Assembly: GCF_052065755.1 (NCBI RefSeq)
Contig: NZ_JBQHTK010000016.1
Coordinates: 6,394 to 70,393 of the forward strand
Reading direction: 5' to 3'
DNA from: Allocoprococcus sp004560705
Lineage (GTDB): Bacteria; Bacillota; Clostridia; Lachnospirales; Lachnospiraceae
Length of the DNA: 64,000 nucleotides
Shown: positions 1 to 9,538 of the stretch, in pieces
Numbering within the stretch: position 1 is the first letter of the stretch
Layout: the number at the start of each line of letters is the position of its first letter
Translations under genes and position numbers: made by a program
Notes under the pieces: model-generated
Told to the model about the DNA's origin: nothing
Databases searched by the model: none
The model's input: only the letters and a program-made list of their open reading frames with translations

Positions 1-880
1 AATTAAAAACAGACACGAATTTGTAATTTTATTTGATATTGAAAATGGAAATCCAAATGGAGATCCTGATGCGGGCAATATGCCGAGAATAGATCCTGAG
101 ACAGGATATGGACTGATTACGGATGTGTGCTTGAAACGTAAAATAAGAAATTATGTTGAGACAGTAAAAGAGGATGAACCAGGTTATAGTATATATATTA
201 AAGAAGATGTTCCCCTTAACAGAAGTGATAATAAAGCTTTTGAATATCTTGGGGTAAATGAAAAGACAGTGAAAGAACTGAAGAAGAAAGATCCCGATGC
301 CGATTTAAAAATCAGGGATTTCATGTGTCGAAATTTTTATGACATTCGAACATTTGGAGCAGTCATGACTACATTTGTAAAGGCTTCATTAAATTGTGGG
401 CAGGTAAGGGGGCCGGTGCAACTTGGATTTGCAAGGAGTATTGATCCGATTGTAAGTCAGGAAGTTACGATAACCAGAGTGGCAATTACTACCGAAAAAG
501 ATGCTGAGAATAAAAGTACAGAAATGGGACGTAAAAATATTGTTCCGTATGCTCTGTACAGAGTAGAAGGATATATTTCGGCAAATCTTGCAAGAAAAGT
601 GACAGGATTCTCAGAGGATGATTTAGAACTTTTGTGGGAAGCGATTATTAATATGTTTGAGAACGACCATTCCGCAGCACGGGGAAAGATGGCTGTTCGC
701 GAATTAATTGTGTTTAAGCATAGTAAGGAACTGGGAGATTGCCCGGCATATAAATTGTTCGACTCTGTGGAAGTGAAAAGGAAGGAAGAGGTTGTATATC
801 CGAGAAAATATCAGGATTATACGATCAATATATGCGAAGATATGATACCGGATACAGTGGAATTGATAAGGAAAATATAA
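1..880 (+). CDS. cas7: Type I-C Cascade backbone protein Cas7 (Csd2), 5' end outside window
   Basis: Cas7 forms the crRNA-binding filament of the type I-C Cascade complex. The reading frame is open from the first bases of the window (codon phase from base 2) and shows the Csd2 hallmark FDIENGNPNGDPDAGN, then the conserved PRIDPETGYGLITDVCLKRK block. The first in-frame ATG, at 80, falls inside this conserved block, so the true start lies upstream and the gene is cut by the window edge. About 292 residues are visible, close to full length for the family. The stop at 878-880 overlaps the cas4 start by one base (TAATG), so the two are translationally coupled. cas3, cas5 and cas8c are expected just upstream, outside the window. 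Confidence 0.95.
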   Translation, partial: IKNRHEFVILFDIENGNPNGDPDAGNMPRIDPETGYGLITDVCLKRKIRNYVETVKEDEPGYSIYIKEDVPLNRSDNKAFEYLGVNEKTVKELKKKDPDADLKIRDFMCRNFYDIRTFGAVMTTFVKASLNCGQVRGPVQLGFARSIDPIVSQEVTITRVAITTEKDAENKSTEMGRKNIVPYALYRVEGYISANLARKVTGFSEDDLELLWEAIINMFENDHSAARGKMAVRELIVFKHSKELGDCPAYKLFDSVEVKRKEEVVYPRKYQDYTINICEDMIPDTVELIRKI

Positions 881-1542
881 TGGAATACAGAGAAGATGAA
901 TATTTGATGATTTCTGGGATTCAACATTTTAGCTTCTGTAGAAGACAATGGGCCTTGATCCATATTGAACAACAATGGGCAGAAAATGAACATACAGTGA
1001 TTGGAGAATTAATGCATAAAAAAGCGCATGATCCATACTTGACAGAGAAGAGAAAGGATGTGCTTATTACAAGAGCACTTCCGATTTCTTCACGTTTACT
1101 CGGAATAAGTGGAGAATGCGATGTAGTAGAATTTCACAAAAAAGAGCAGGGAGTAAAGTTGTATGGGCATAGAGGATTTTTTGAAATATATCCGATAGAA
1201 TATAAAAAAGGAAAACCTAAGGAGTCCGAAGAAGATATTTTGCAATTGACGGCACAGACATTGTGTTTGGAGGAAATGTTCTCTACGGATATTTCAGAAG
1301 GCGCACTTTTTTATGGAGAAACAAGAAGAAGAGAAATTATTCAATTTACCGGCGAATTAAGGAAACATGTAAAAGATATGGTAAAAGAAATGCATCAATA
1401 TTATGCAGATAAGTATACACCAAAAGTGAAATATAGTAAAAGGTGTAATTCTTGTTCATTAAAGGATATATGTATGCCCAAAATGGAGAAAGCATCTACA
1501 GTAAGTGAGTATATTGAGCAGGCATTGGGGGATTTGCAGTGA
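880..1542 (+). CDS. cas4: CRISPR-associated exonuclease Cas4
   Basis: Cas4 is an iron-sulfur, RecB-like nuclease that trims prespacers and helps select PAM-proximal ends for Cas1-Cas2. The 220-residue product has the family layout: an N-terminal cysteine in the FSFCRRQW motif, a central nuclease core (GECDVVEF, then PIEYKKGKP with the catalytic E and K), and a C-terminal cluster CNSC-x5-C that completes the 4Fe-4S ligands. An in-frame ATG exists at 832, but it lies inside cas7. The ATG at 880 overlaps the cas7 stop and begins MEYREDEYLMISG as family members do, so I chose it. The gene overlaps cas1 by four bases. Confidence 0.93.
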   Translation: MEYREDEYLMISGIQHFSFCRRQWALIHIEQQWAENEHTVIGELMHKKAHDPYLTEKRKDVLITRALPISSRLLGISGECDVVEFHKKEQGVKLYGHRGFFEIYPIEYKKGKPKESEEDILQLTAQTLCLEEMFSTDISEGALFYGETRRREIIQFTGELRKHVKDMVKEMHQYYADKYTPKVKYSKRCNSCSLKDICMPKMEKASTVSEYIEQALGDLQ

Positions 1543-2570
1543 AAAAATTGTTGAATACATTGTATATTACATCAGAAGACAGTTATGTGTCTCTTGATGG
1601 GGAAAATGTAGTTGTTTCAGAGAACGGGTGTGAGAAAGGAAGAGTTCCACTGCATAACTTAGAAGGAATCGTTTCGTTTGGATATAAAGGGACAAGTCCG
1701 GCGCTGATGGGAGCATGTGCAGACAGAAATATTTCTTTATGTTATTTGTCACCTCAGGGGAAATTTTTGGCAAGAGTAAGTGGAAAAGTCAAAGGGAATG
1801 TGATTTTACGTGAACAGCAATATAGGAGTTTTCTGAATGATGAAACCAGCTTGAATGTTGCAAAGAATTGTATTATTGGGAAAATATATAATGCCAGATG
1901 GGTGTTAGAGAGAGCAACGCGGGATCATGGTTTACAGGTGGATGTTGAGAAAATGAAAAAGGCATCAGAAAATCTGAAGAATTCATTAAATGATGTACGC
2001 GATTGTGGGGCAAAGGAACAGTTACGTGGATTTGAAGGGCAGGCGGCTCAAATATATTTTGGCGTTTTTGATGAATTGATTCTTCAACAGAAAAAAGACT
2101 TTTTCTTTCAAGGAAGGACAAAGCGGCCTCCTACAGATAACGTAAATGCATTACTTTCATTTGTGTATACGTTATTGACCAATACTATTACTTCTGCATT
2201 GGAAACGGTTGGTCTTGATCCATATGTGGGATGTCTTCACACTGAACGCCCCGGACGAGTCTCGTTATCTCTGGATTTGATCGAAGAATTGCGTCCGGTT
2301 CTTGCAGACCGGTTTGTAGTATCTTTGATAAATAAAAAAATGATCTCGGGAAAAGGATTCAAGAAAAAGGAGAATGGTGCAGTTTTGATGGATGATGAAA
2401 CCAGAAAAATTGTATTAGTGGAATGGCAGAATAAAAAGCGTGAGACTCTCACACATCCTTTTCTAAAGGAAAAGGTTGAGTGGGGAATGGTACCTTATGT
2501 TCAAGCTATGTTGCTGGCAAGATATTTGAGAGGAGATTTAGATGCGTATCCACCTTTTTTATGGAAGTGA
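1539..2570 (+). CDS. cas1: CRISPR integrase Cas1 (type I-C)
   Basis: Cas1 is the metal-dependent integrase of spacer acquisition. The 343-residue product starts at GTG (1539) in a GTGA overlap with the cas4 stop. It carries the N-terminal beta domain (LYITSEDSYVSLDGENVVV) and the all-alpha catalytic domain with the acidic and histidine residues of the family: the RPPTDNVNALLSFVYTLL segment, GLDPYVGCLHTERPGR containing the catalytic His, and the DLIEELRPVLADR motif. Length and order (cas4-cas1-cas2) match type I-C loci. No frameshift or missing motif was seen. Confidence 0.96.
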   Translation: MKKLLNTLYITSEDSYVSLDGENVVVSENGCEKGRVPLHNLEGIVSFGYKGTSPALMGACADRNISLCYLSPQGKFLARVSGKVKGNVILREQQYRSFLNDETSLNVAKNCIIGKIYNARWVLERATRDHGLQVDVEKMKKASENLKNSLNDVRDCGAKEQLRGFEGQAAQIYFGVFDELILQQKKDFFFQGRTKRPPTDNVNALLSFVYTLLTNTITSALETVGLDPYVGCLHTERPGRVSLSLDLIEELRPVLADRFVVSLINKKMISGKGFKKKENGAVLMDDETRKIVLVEWQNKKRETLTHPFLKEKVEWGMVPYVQAMLLARYLRGDLDAYPPFLWK

Positions 2571-2581
2571 GGGATTAGTTT

Positions 2582-2872
2582 ATGCTGGTATTAATTACGT
2601 ATGATGTAAACACAGAAACATCTGCGGGTAAAACTAGATTAAGAAAAGTTGCAAAGCAATGTGTGAATTATGGTAGACGTGTACAGAATTCAGTATTTGA
2701 ATGTGTGCTTGATAATGCCCAATGCATCCAGTTAAAATCAGTGTTGTCGGATATTATTGATCCAGAAGTAGATAGTTTAAGGTTTTACTATTTAGGAAAT
2801 AAATATAAAGCAAAAGTTGAAAGTATAGGTGTAGAACGCGGAATTGCAATAGACGATGTACTGGTTCTGTAG
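2582..2872 (+). CDS. cas2: CRISPR adaptation protein Cas2
   Basis: Cas2 dimerises and bridges two Cas1 dimers in the adaptation complex. The 96-residue product starts MLVLITYDVNTET, the ferredoxin-like beta strand with the conserved YDV/D motif, and contains the CVNYGRRVQNSVFEC segment typical of I-C Cas2. It lies 11 bases after cas1, in the same operon. It is the last gene before the leader and array. Confidence 0.95.
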   Translation: MLVLITYDVNTETSAGKTRLRKVAKQCVNYGRRVQNSVFECVLDNAQCIQLKSVLSDIIDPEVDSLRFYYLGNKYKAKVESIGVERGIAIDDVLVL

Positions 2873-3051
2873 TTATTAGTTGGTGCGAATTATCAGTGAA
2901 CAAGAAAATACTAGTTGATTCGCACTTGAAAATGATTGCAAAAAACATATAATTAAGTAGAAAAAGCTATAATTTGTAAGCGTTATTTGCAGATTTTGAC
3001 AAGATTCACATAATTCCCTGAAAAAATATTGCGAATGTGTGCAATTTTGCT
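2873..3051 (+). promoter_or_regulatory. CRISPR leader with candidate pre-crRNA promoter
   Basis: AT-rich non-coding stretch between cas2 and the first repeat, on the side opposite the degenerate repeat, which makes it the leader. It holds a plausible promoter: -35 TTGAAA (2926-2931), 16-bp spacer, -10 TATAAT (2948-2953). A second TATAAT lies at 2968-2973. An 8-bp inverted repeat, GTGCGAAT (2883-2890) and ATTCGCAC (2918-2925), sits between the cas2 stop and this promoter and could be a weak hairpin or a protein site. The leader role is inferred from position. Confidence 0.7.
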
Positions 3052-5140
3052 GTCGCTCCCCTCGCGGGAGCGTGGATTGAAATACTGTCTGACAACGCCA
3101 TAACACTTGCGGTATTTGTCGCTCCCCTCGCGGGAGCGTGGATTGAAATTCTCTGCTCATCGTTATCACCTCCCTCTAGTACCGTCGCTCCCCTCGCGGG
3201 AGCGTGGATTGAAATATGTTTTCCACATCTGACAGATACTTGACCAGGAGTCGCTCCCCTCGCGGGAGCGTGGATTGAAATGCTATCCAATCTCTGTATA
3301 TGTCAATCAGATCGTTGTCGCTCCCCTCGCGGGAGCGTGGATTGAAATGCTACATGCATATGCGGGAGGAGACGGGAAAACGGTCGCTCCCCTCGCGGGA
3401 GCGTGGATTGAAATCTTGAAAGTAGGTGGAATGAAATATGGAGACCAGGTCGCTCCCCTCGCGGGAGCGTGGATTGAAATGATCAGATATCGGTGTTTGG
3501 AAGCGGAACGATCGTCGCTCCCCTCGCGGGAGCGTGGATTGAAATGAAAATATCAGAATATGCTGAATACAACGAGCATCGTCGCTCCCCTCGCGGGAGC
3601 GTGGATTGAAATTTCTAATACATATGTACGCTCAACTACGCTGTTAGTCGCTCCCCTCGCGGGAGCGTGGATTGAAATAGTCAAAAGCAATCATCAAAAT
3701 TATGTCATATAAGTCGCTCCCCTCGCGGGAGCGTGGATTGAAATCCATCGGAGTAGCACTGATAGAATGCGTCAACCAGGTCGCTCCCCTCGCGGGAGCG
3801 TGGATTGAAATTGCAATCAGTTCGATAAAGTGTGTACGGAACTGGGTCGCTCCCCTCGCGGGAGCGTGGATTGAAATCGTGGAAATTCGTCTCCAGTTAC
3901 AGCCGGAACGGTCGCTCCCCTCGCGGGAGCGTGGATTGAAATCATAAAACTGCTGAATGAAAGTGAATATATCTCGTCGCTCCCCTCGCGGGAGCGTGGA
4001 TTGAAATAAATTATTTACCGAAGGTGTTGTACAGAACCCGGTCGCTCCCCTCGCGGGAGCGTGGATTGAAATAACGCTTCTGCCACATCCTTACCTACAA
4101 AGTAGGTCGTCGCTCCCCTCGCGGGAGCGTGGATTGAAATCTCTTACTTCTGTAATAACTCTCATTACATATCAGTCGCTCCCCTCGCGGGAGCGTGGAT
4201 TGAAATCAATCAAAAGAACAAAAAATCTGGAGACCGGAGAGGTCGCTCCCCTCGCGGGAGCGTGGATTGAAATATTTTTCGGATTTGTAACAGCTGGAAG
4301 CTGGTCCGTCGCTCCCCTCGCGGGAGCGTGGATTGAAATAGAATCGTTGGAGATATCAAGCTTTTTGAAACACGGTCGCTCCCCTCGCGGGAGCGTGGAT
4401 TGAAATTATATATACATATGTTTGTGTGTGGGTGTGAGTGACGTCGCTCCCCTCGCGGGAGCGTGGATTGAAATTTCGAAGGGGTTGCGATTATCTGCGA
4501 ACAGACAAAGTCGCTCCCCTCGCGGGAGCGTGGATTGAAATTCTCAGAAAGATATTGATGAGTTTATCGAATTTGGTCGCTCCCCTCGCGGGAGCGTGGA
4601 TTGAAATTAAAAGCGTCTGCATTTGATGTTGCGGCGATTCCGTCGCTCCCCTCGCGGGAGCGTGGATTGAAATAGCAGGTAGTGATGCAAGTTTTAGTGG
4701 TGGTGCTAGTCGCTCCCCTCGCGGGAGCGTGGATTGAAATGTTGTGTATTCTGGGAAAAAGGATGGATTGTAGATGTCGCTCCCCTCGCGGGAGCGTGGA
4801 TTGAAATATTCGGTATTCGAGAATGCTCATAGCCCCCATCGGTCGCTCCCCTCGCGGGAGCGTGGATTGAAATCAGTTAAGTCAGTGTTGCTGTGACATC
4901 ATGCAGAACGTCGCTCCCCTCGCGGGAGCGTGGATTGAAATATCACATTCTGGTTGTCAAATCCTCTCTGTACCTCGTCGCTCCCCTCGCGGGAGCGTGG
5001 ATTGAAATATTCTTGCTTCGTTCATTATGTCAGCACCCCACTGTCGCTCCCCTCGCGGGAGCGTGGATTGAAATTGGAATACTTGCATCCATTTCGTCAA
5101 GGAAGAAGGTCGCTCCCCTCGCGGGAGCGTGGATTGATAC
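3052..5140 (+). CRISPR. Type I-C CRISPR array, 32 repeats / 31 spacers
   Basis: A 32-bp repeat beginning GTCGCTCCCCTCGCGGGAGC and ending GGATTGAAAT recurs 32 times, first at 3052-3083 and last at 5109-5140. By eye the first 31 copies are identical. The last one ends ATTGATAC instead of ATTGAAAT, marking the leader-distal end. Spacers are 33-36 bp (mostly 34-35). The repeat contains the GCTCCC...GGGAGC stem expected of a type I-C crRNA 3' hairpin. Repeat type, the adjacent cas4-cas1-cas2 and the leader position all agree. The uniform repeats and long array suggest recent, active acquisition. Confidence 0.98.
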
Positions 5141-5417
5141 AATGAAAGCGAGTACCGCTGTGGTAAGTGTGTATTGTATAATTTAACAAAGAGACATTCA
5201 TTTTGTTACGATGCTTGGGTTAAAAGCCTTGTATTAAAAAAATGTATTAATTGTTTATAAACATAGCTTTTGACACCAACCCCTGCCACGACCAGCGCCC
5301 CTCGGCTTCAGAGCCGTAACTATGTACCCGTCCCCCAGTCATCCTATTGTGATTCTTATTCAAATATGTTACCATGATTTATGGAAAAATCATGAAACAC
5401 TAAAGGAGATCAAAGAA
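5141..5417. other. Intergenic region between CRISPR array and peptidase gene
   Basis: No gene is seen. The stretch contains a short GC-rich hairpin (CGGCTTCAGAGCCG, about 5303-5316), one copy of an 18-bp sequence that recurs inverted near 15.8 kb, and the Shine-Dalgarno AAAGGAG just before the peptidase start at 5418. No convincing -35/-10 pair was found. Confidence 0.6.
5319..5336 (+). repeat. 18-bp dispersed repeat, copy 1
   Basis: ACTATGTACCCGTCCCCC occurs here and, exactly inverted, at 15801-15818. Both copies lie within about 100 bp upstream of a gene on the plus strand. Identity over 18 bp is beyond chance within a 64-kb window, so this is probably a fragment of a dispersed intergenic repeat family. 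Function unknown. Confidence 0.6.
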
Positions 5418-7121
5418 ATGAAGTTTTCACAAATGCCTTATGAGCGCCCGGATCTTGAGGCGGTTAAGGTGCAATTAAATGAGTTTAATGAGCGTCTGGC
5501 AAGGGCGGAAAGCTATGAAAGTGCGAAGGCTGTTTTTCTTGAGAGGGAAACGTATGAGAAGCATGTAGATACCATGGAGTCACTGGTATCCATCCGCCAT
5601 TCTATTGATACCAGGGATGAATTCTATGATGACGAGATGAAGTTCTGGAATACATCGGGACCGGTTCTGGAAGAATACCGTCAGGAATGGAATAAAGCAA
5701 TGCTGGAAAGCCCGTTCCGTCCACAGTTCGAAGAAGAATACGGTAATGTAATGTTTATAAAAGCAGAAATGGCTAAGAAGACATTTGCACCGGAGATCAT
5801 CCCGGATCTGCAGAAGGAAAATGAGCTGGCGACGACGTATGAGAAGTTGCTTGCATCAGCGCAGATTCCGTTTGAGGGGGATGTTTATACTCTTTCGCAG
5901 ATGGCACCGTTTAAAAATGATGCGGACGATGACAGACGTCTTGCAGCATGGAAAGCGGAGGGGCAGTGGTACAAGGATAATCAGAAGGAACTGGATGATC
6001 TGTATGATCAGCTTGTTCATGTGCGTGACCAGATTGGAAGGAAGTTGGGATATGACGGATATACCGAACTTGGTTATTATAGAATGCAGAGAAATTGTTA
6101 TGGGAAAGAAGAGGTTGGTCGATTCCGTGAGGCGGTTGTGAAATATCTTGTGCCGGTAGCGGATGCGGTATGCAGAGAGCAGGCGAAACGTATTGGAAGG
6201 GAATATCCACTGAGTTTTGCGGATGCGGCGCTGAAGTTCCGTTCCGGTAATCCAAAGCCGTGCGGAGAGCCGGAAGATATTCTTGCACAAGGCAAGAAAT
6301 TCTATGATGAACTGTCTCCGGAGACCAGCAAATTTTTCAACACCATGTTGGATCAGGAACTTCTTGATGTATTATCAACGCCTGGAAAAGAAGCCGGAGC
6401 TTACTGCTCAAGCATTGCTGACTATGGAGTGCCGTTTATTTTCGCGAACTTTAATGGTACCCAGGGAGATGTGGAAGTCGTGACACATGAGGCGGGACAT
6501 GCATTTGCGGCCTGGCTGAATCGCGACCGGGTACCGTACAGCCAGATCTGGCCGGGAATGGAAGCTTGTGAAGTACATTCTATGTCTATGGAATTCTTCG
6601 CATGGCCGTGGGCTGACGGGTTTTTTGGTGAAGACACCCGTAAGTTCAAGTACAGCCATCTCGCCGGTGCACTGACATTCATTCCGTATGGAACGATGGT
6701 GGATCATTTCCAGCACATTGTGTTTGAAAAACCGGATATGACACCGAAGGAAAGGCACGGAGTATGGAAAGAACTGCTGGGAATTTACATGCCATGGATG
6801 AAACTGGACGGCGAGATTCCATTTTACAGTGAAGGAGAAGGATGGCAGAGACAGCACCATATTTATTCGCTTCCATTCTATTATATCGATTATTGTATTG
6901 CACAGACGGTGGCTCTGGAGTTCTGGGCAATGATTCAGGAAGACCAGAAGAATGCGTGGGAACACTACATGGCATATACCAGACAGGGAGGAAGCCGTGT
7001 GTTTACGGAACTTCTGGAGCATGCGGGAATGGTAAGCCCGTTTGACGAAAACTGCCTGAAGAAAGTGGCGGAAGCTGCAAAGAAATGGCTGAGCGAGTTC
7101 GATTTGGGAGGGATTCAATAA
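5418..7121 (+). CDS. M3 family oligoendopeptidase (PepF-like)
   Basis: Cytoplasmic zinc metallopeptidase that degrades short peptides. The 567-residue product has the M3 zinc motif HEAGHAFAAW (HExxH; about residue 355), followed downstream by the glutamate-bearing ACEVHSMSMEFF helix that supplies the third ligand. The C-terminal catalytic fold residues (SEGEGWQRQHHIYSLPFYYIDYCIAQ) are also present. I start it at 5418 (MKFSQMPYERPD) because AAAGGAG lies just upstream and family members start this way. An ATG at 5322 in the same frame falls inside the dispersed repeat. No signal peptide. It stands alone, with an AraC regulator convergent 23 bases downstream. Confidence 0.93.
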   Translation: MKFSQMPYERPDLEAVKVQLNEFNERLARAESYESAKAVFLERETYEKHVDTMESLVSIRHSIDTRDEFYDDEMKFWNTSGPVLEEYRQEWNKAMLESPFRPQFEEEYGNVMFIKAEMAKKTFAPEIIPDLQKENELATTYEKLLASAQIPFEGDVYTLSQMAPFKNDADDDRRLAAWKAEGQWYKDNQKELDDLYDQLVHVRDQIGRKLGYDGYTELGYYRMQRNCYGKEEVGRFREAVVKYLVPVADAVCREQAKRIGREYPLSFADAALKFRSGNPKPCGEPEDILAQGKKFYDELSPETSKFFNTMLDQELLDVLSTPGKEAGAYCSSIADYGVPFIFANFNGTQGDVEVVTHEAGHAFAAWLNRDRVPYSQIWPGMEACEVHSMSMEFFAWPWADGFFGEDTRKFKYSHLAGALTFIPYGTMVDHFQHIVFEKPDMTPKERHGVWKELLGIYMPWMKLDGEIPFYSEGEGWQRQHHIYSLPFYYIDYCIAQTVALEFWAMIQEDQKNAWEHYMAYTRQGGSRVFTELLEHAGMVSPFDENCLKKVAEAAKKWLSEFDLGGIQ

Positions 7122-7144
7122 AAACAGACATTGCTTTAGCGTGT

Positions 7145-8068
7145 TTATTTTTGTTTTTCATTGGAGGGTATTCTGCCGGTTTCCCTTTTATAAGCGCGGG
7201 AAAAATAACTCTGGCTGTTAAAACCAAGCTTTATTGCGACAGAAGACACACTTTCTCCATCCTGAAGGAGTTCGGAAGCGGTCTTCATTTTGAGTTTGAT
7301 CAAATACTTATGGACGCCGATTCCCGCAAACTTCTCAAAAATGCGTTTAATTCCTGCTTCGCTGATGTTGCAGAACCTGGCTATTTCTGATATGGACGGC
7401 TGGCGATGGATATTGCTGTTCAGGTAACTGATTGCTCTGCTGAAGCATACCGCATCCGGTGCGGAGGAAGTGGAGGATACGACTCCATTTTCGGACAAAT
7501 GAAGAATCAGTTGCTGAATGTAGGTACTCACTGTCTGAAAGTAAGCGGGGGAGTGAACGAAAGACTCCAGGTAGTCAATGCCTTTAGAATTCGAAGAAGA
7601 GAGATTATCTGCCTCGGATCTCATATAAGAGAGCATCCGGCAAATAATCTCTTTTTCGGATTCGGACAGAGCAAATACTTTGTTTTTGAGAAATGAAGTA
7701 AGTGATCCTTCGGCAGAAAATGAGAAAATCAGCAGATCGGCACCGACTTCCCCATGAATAAGAAATTTATGAAATTCCATCGGTTTATGAAATACGATAT
7801 TACCGCGTGTAAGGTTGTAAACACGCTCATCTCCGGAGACGCAGACTTTGCCGTCCATGACGTAAAGGCATTCCCAGAAATTGTGGGTTTCCCCTTGAAA
7901 AGCATACCCATTGTTATAATGCATTTCAAATAATGAATAAAGACTATTTATTTTAATTTGCTCTTCAATATGATAGGCCATCCAGACTATGTTTTCTTTT
8001 TGCATACCGATATTCTCCCGTATCTGTGTCAGATTCTGCATTTGCATGCTGCGATTTAGTGTTCCCAT
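7145..8068 (-). CDS. AraC family transcriptional regulator
   Basis: A 307-residue regulator with an N-terminal cupin-like ligand-binding domain (about 35-140: YAFQGETHNFWECLYVMDGKVCVSG) and a C-terminal double helix-turn-helix. The latter is seen as PSISEIARFCNISEAGIKRIFEKFAGIG and SVSSVAIKLGFNSQSYFSRAYKRETGRIPS. It is transcribed away from the oxidoreductase gene at 8211. The shared 140-bp intergenic region contains three direct repeats that could be its operators. The cupin type fits sugar-responsive regulators; the inducer is unknown. Confidence 0.92.
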   Translation of the reverse strand: MGTLNRSMQMQNLTQIRENIGMQKENIVWMAYHIEEQIKINSLYSLFEMHYNNGYAFQGETHNFWECLYVMDGKVCVSGDERVYNLTRGNIVFHKPMEFHKFLIHGEVGADLLIFSFSAEGSLTSFLKNKVFALSESEKEIICRMLSYMRSEADNLSSSNSKGIDYLESFVHSPAYFQTVSTYIQQLILHLSENGVVSSTSSAPDAVCFSRAISYLNSNIHRQPSISEIARFCNISEAGIKRIFEKFAGIGVHKYLIKLKMKTASELLQDGESVSSVAIKLGFNSQSYFSRAYKRETGRIPSNEKQK

Positions 8069-8084
8069 ATTCTTTGTATATAAA

Positions 8085-8121
8085 ATGAGCTAAAAATACA
8101 TATATATGAGCTAATGAGCTA
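8085..8121. promoter_or_regulatory. Three ATGAGCTA direct repeats, candidate AraC operator
   Basis: ATGAGCTA occurs at 8085-8092, 8106-8113 and 8114-8121. The first two are 21 bp apart, two helical turns, the usual spacing of AraC-family half-sites. They lie just upstream of the AraC start (8068) and about 90 bp upstream of the divergent oxidoreductase, so both genes could be controlled. Binding is inferred, not shown. Confidence 0.5.
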
Positions 8122-8210
8122 TAGATATATCTTTTTTATGGTGATATTATAGCATTGTTCAGAAAAATTGAAAAGTGAATCTTATGGGGATAAAGGAGGA
8201 GAATGATATA

Positions 8211-9419
8211 ATGGATATCAAGATTGGATTTATTGGACTCGGAAGCAGAGGAGCCAATTTGTTGGAAGACATTGTGCTTGGACAGGGAGAACATGTGACG
8301 GCGGTTTGTGATTCCTACGCTGACCGGGCGGAAAATGGAGCGGAACTGGTGACAAAAGCGGGTCAGGACAGACCTCATGTATATACAGATGCGGAGGATG
8401 TGATTCGGGATGAAGAAGTGAATACGGTGATCATAGCATCTGCGTGGGAAAGCCATGTGGAGATTGCGATTGCTGCCATGTATGCGGGGAAAGCGGTGGC
8501 GATGGAAGTAGGTGGGGCCTATACATTGAATCAGTGCTGGGATCTGGTAAAAGCCTATGAAGAGACAAAGACACCGTTTATGTTTTTGGAAAACTGCTGT
8601 TTTGGAAGACGCGAAATGATGGTACTCAATATGGTACAGCAGGGCGTATTTGGCGAGATCGTGCACTGCGCCGGTGGATACCAGCATGATCTCAGGAAGG
8701 AAGTTACATTTGGAAAAGAGAACAGGCATTATCGCCTCAGAAATTACCTGTCAAGAAACTGTGACAACTATCCGACACATGATCTGGGACCGATTGCCAA
8801 AATATTGAATATCAATCATGGAAATCGTATGCTGACACTGACATCAACGGCTTCAAAGGCGTCCGGACTTCGTGATTACATTTTAAAGAATAAACCTGAA
8901 GATGAATTTCTGAAGAACCAGATTTTTACACAGGGAGATGTCGTGACGACGGTCATTAAATGTGCAAAGGGTGAAACGATTGTGCTGACACTGGATACAA
9001 CTTTGCCGCGATATTATACCCGCAATTTTACAGTACGGGGAACCGCGGGAATGTATGAGGAAGTGACAGATTCTGTATTTCTGGACCGAGAAGAGGATAT
9101 TGCCCATGATTTTGACTGGGGAAAGACAAATATAAACAATGCTCACCTTTATGAAGAACAGTATGAGCATCCGGTCTGGAAGGAGTATCTTGCCGAAGGA
9201 GTTCAGGGAACACATGATGGAATGGACTGGTTGGAATTTAGGACTTTCTTCCGTGCACTTCGAGAAAATGCACCTATGCCAATCGATGTTTACGATGCCG
9301 CTTCGTGGATGGCAATTACTGTACTTTCGGAAATGTCTATTGCCAGAGGCGGAGCAGTGGTGGATATTCCGGATTTCACAAATGGAAAGTGGGATAGTGA
9401 GATCCTTCCAAGGGAGTAA
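8211..9419 (+). CDS. Gfo/Idh/MocA family NAD(P)-dependent oxidoreductase
   Basis: A 402-residue dehydrogenase/isomerase-type enzyme acting on a sugar, inositol or sugar-acid substrate. It begins with a Rossmann fold (IKIGFIGLGSRGANLL, residues 2-17; TAVCDSYADR ends strand 2) and has the family motif region EVGGAYTLNQCW in place of the usual EKP. The catalytic-region H-D pair is seen in YPTHDLGPIAKIL. The start at 8211 is set by AAAGGAGGA ten bases upstream; an upstream in-frame ATG at 8175 has no ribosome-binding site. Divergent from the AraC gene, which probably regulates it. Confidence 0.9.
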   Translation: MDIKIGFIGLGSRGANLLEDIVLGQGEHVTAVCDSYADRAENGAELVTKAGQDRPHVYTDAEDVIRDEEVNTVIIASAWESHVEIAIAAMYAGKAVAMEVGGAYTLNQCWDLVKAYEETKTPFMFLENCCFGRREMMVLNMVQQGVFGEIVHCAGGYQHDLRKEVTFGKENRHYRLRNYLSRNCDNYPTHDLGPIAKILNINHGNRMLTLTSTASKASGLRDYILKNKPEDEFLKNQIFTQGDVVTTVIKCAKGETIVLTLDTTLPRYYTRNFTVRGTAGMYEEVTDSVFLDREEDIAHDFDWGKTNINNAHLYEEQYEHPVWKEYLAEGVQGTHDGMDWLEFRTFFRALRENAPMPIDVYDAASWMAITVLSEMSIARGGAVVDIPDFTNGKWDSEILPRE

Positions 9420-9538
9420 TTGTTACCGGTTTATCATTCTTACGAAAAACAGATTGTATTTTCCTATATTTTTTGTAAAAACGTCAATTGTGCTTTGCTA
9501 TTATTTTTCTTATAATTGCATTTGTGAATTTTGAAAGA

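Noticed and set aside
1567..2452. Minus-strand frames inside cas1
   Set aside because: Short shadows of a complete Cas1 gene without start signals.
3006..5190. Open frames on both strands across the CRISPR array with repeated peptide units such as VAPLAGAWIEI and ISIHAPARGAT
   Set aside because: They are translations of the 32-bp repeats and follow the repeat period; no ribosome-binding sites and no gene-like composition.
5785..7118. Long frames antisense to or overlapping the M3 peptidase gene
   Set aside because: They lie inside a strongly supported gene with family motifs and have no start signals or recognisable content.
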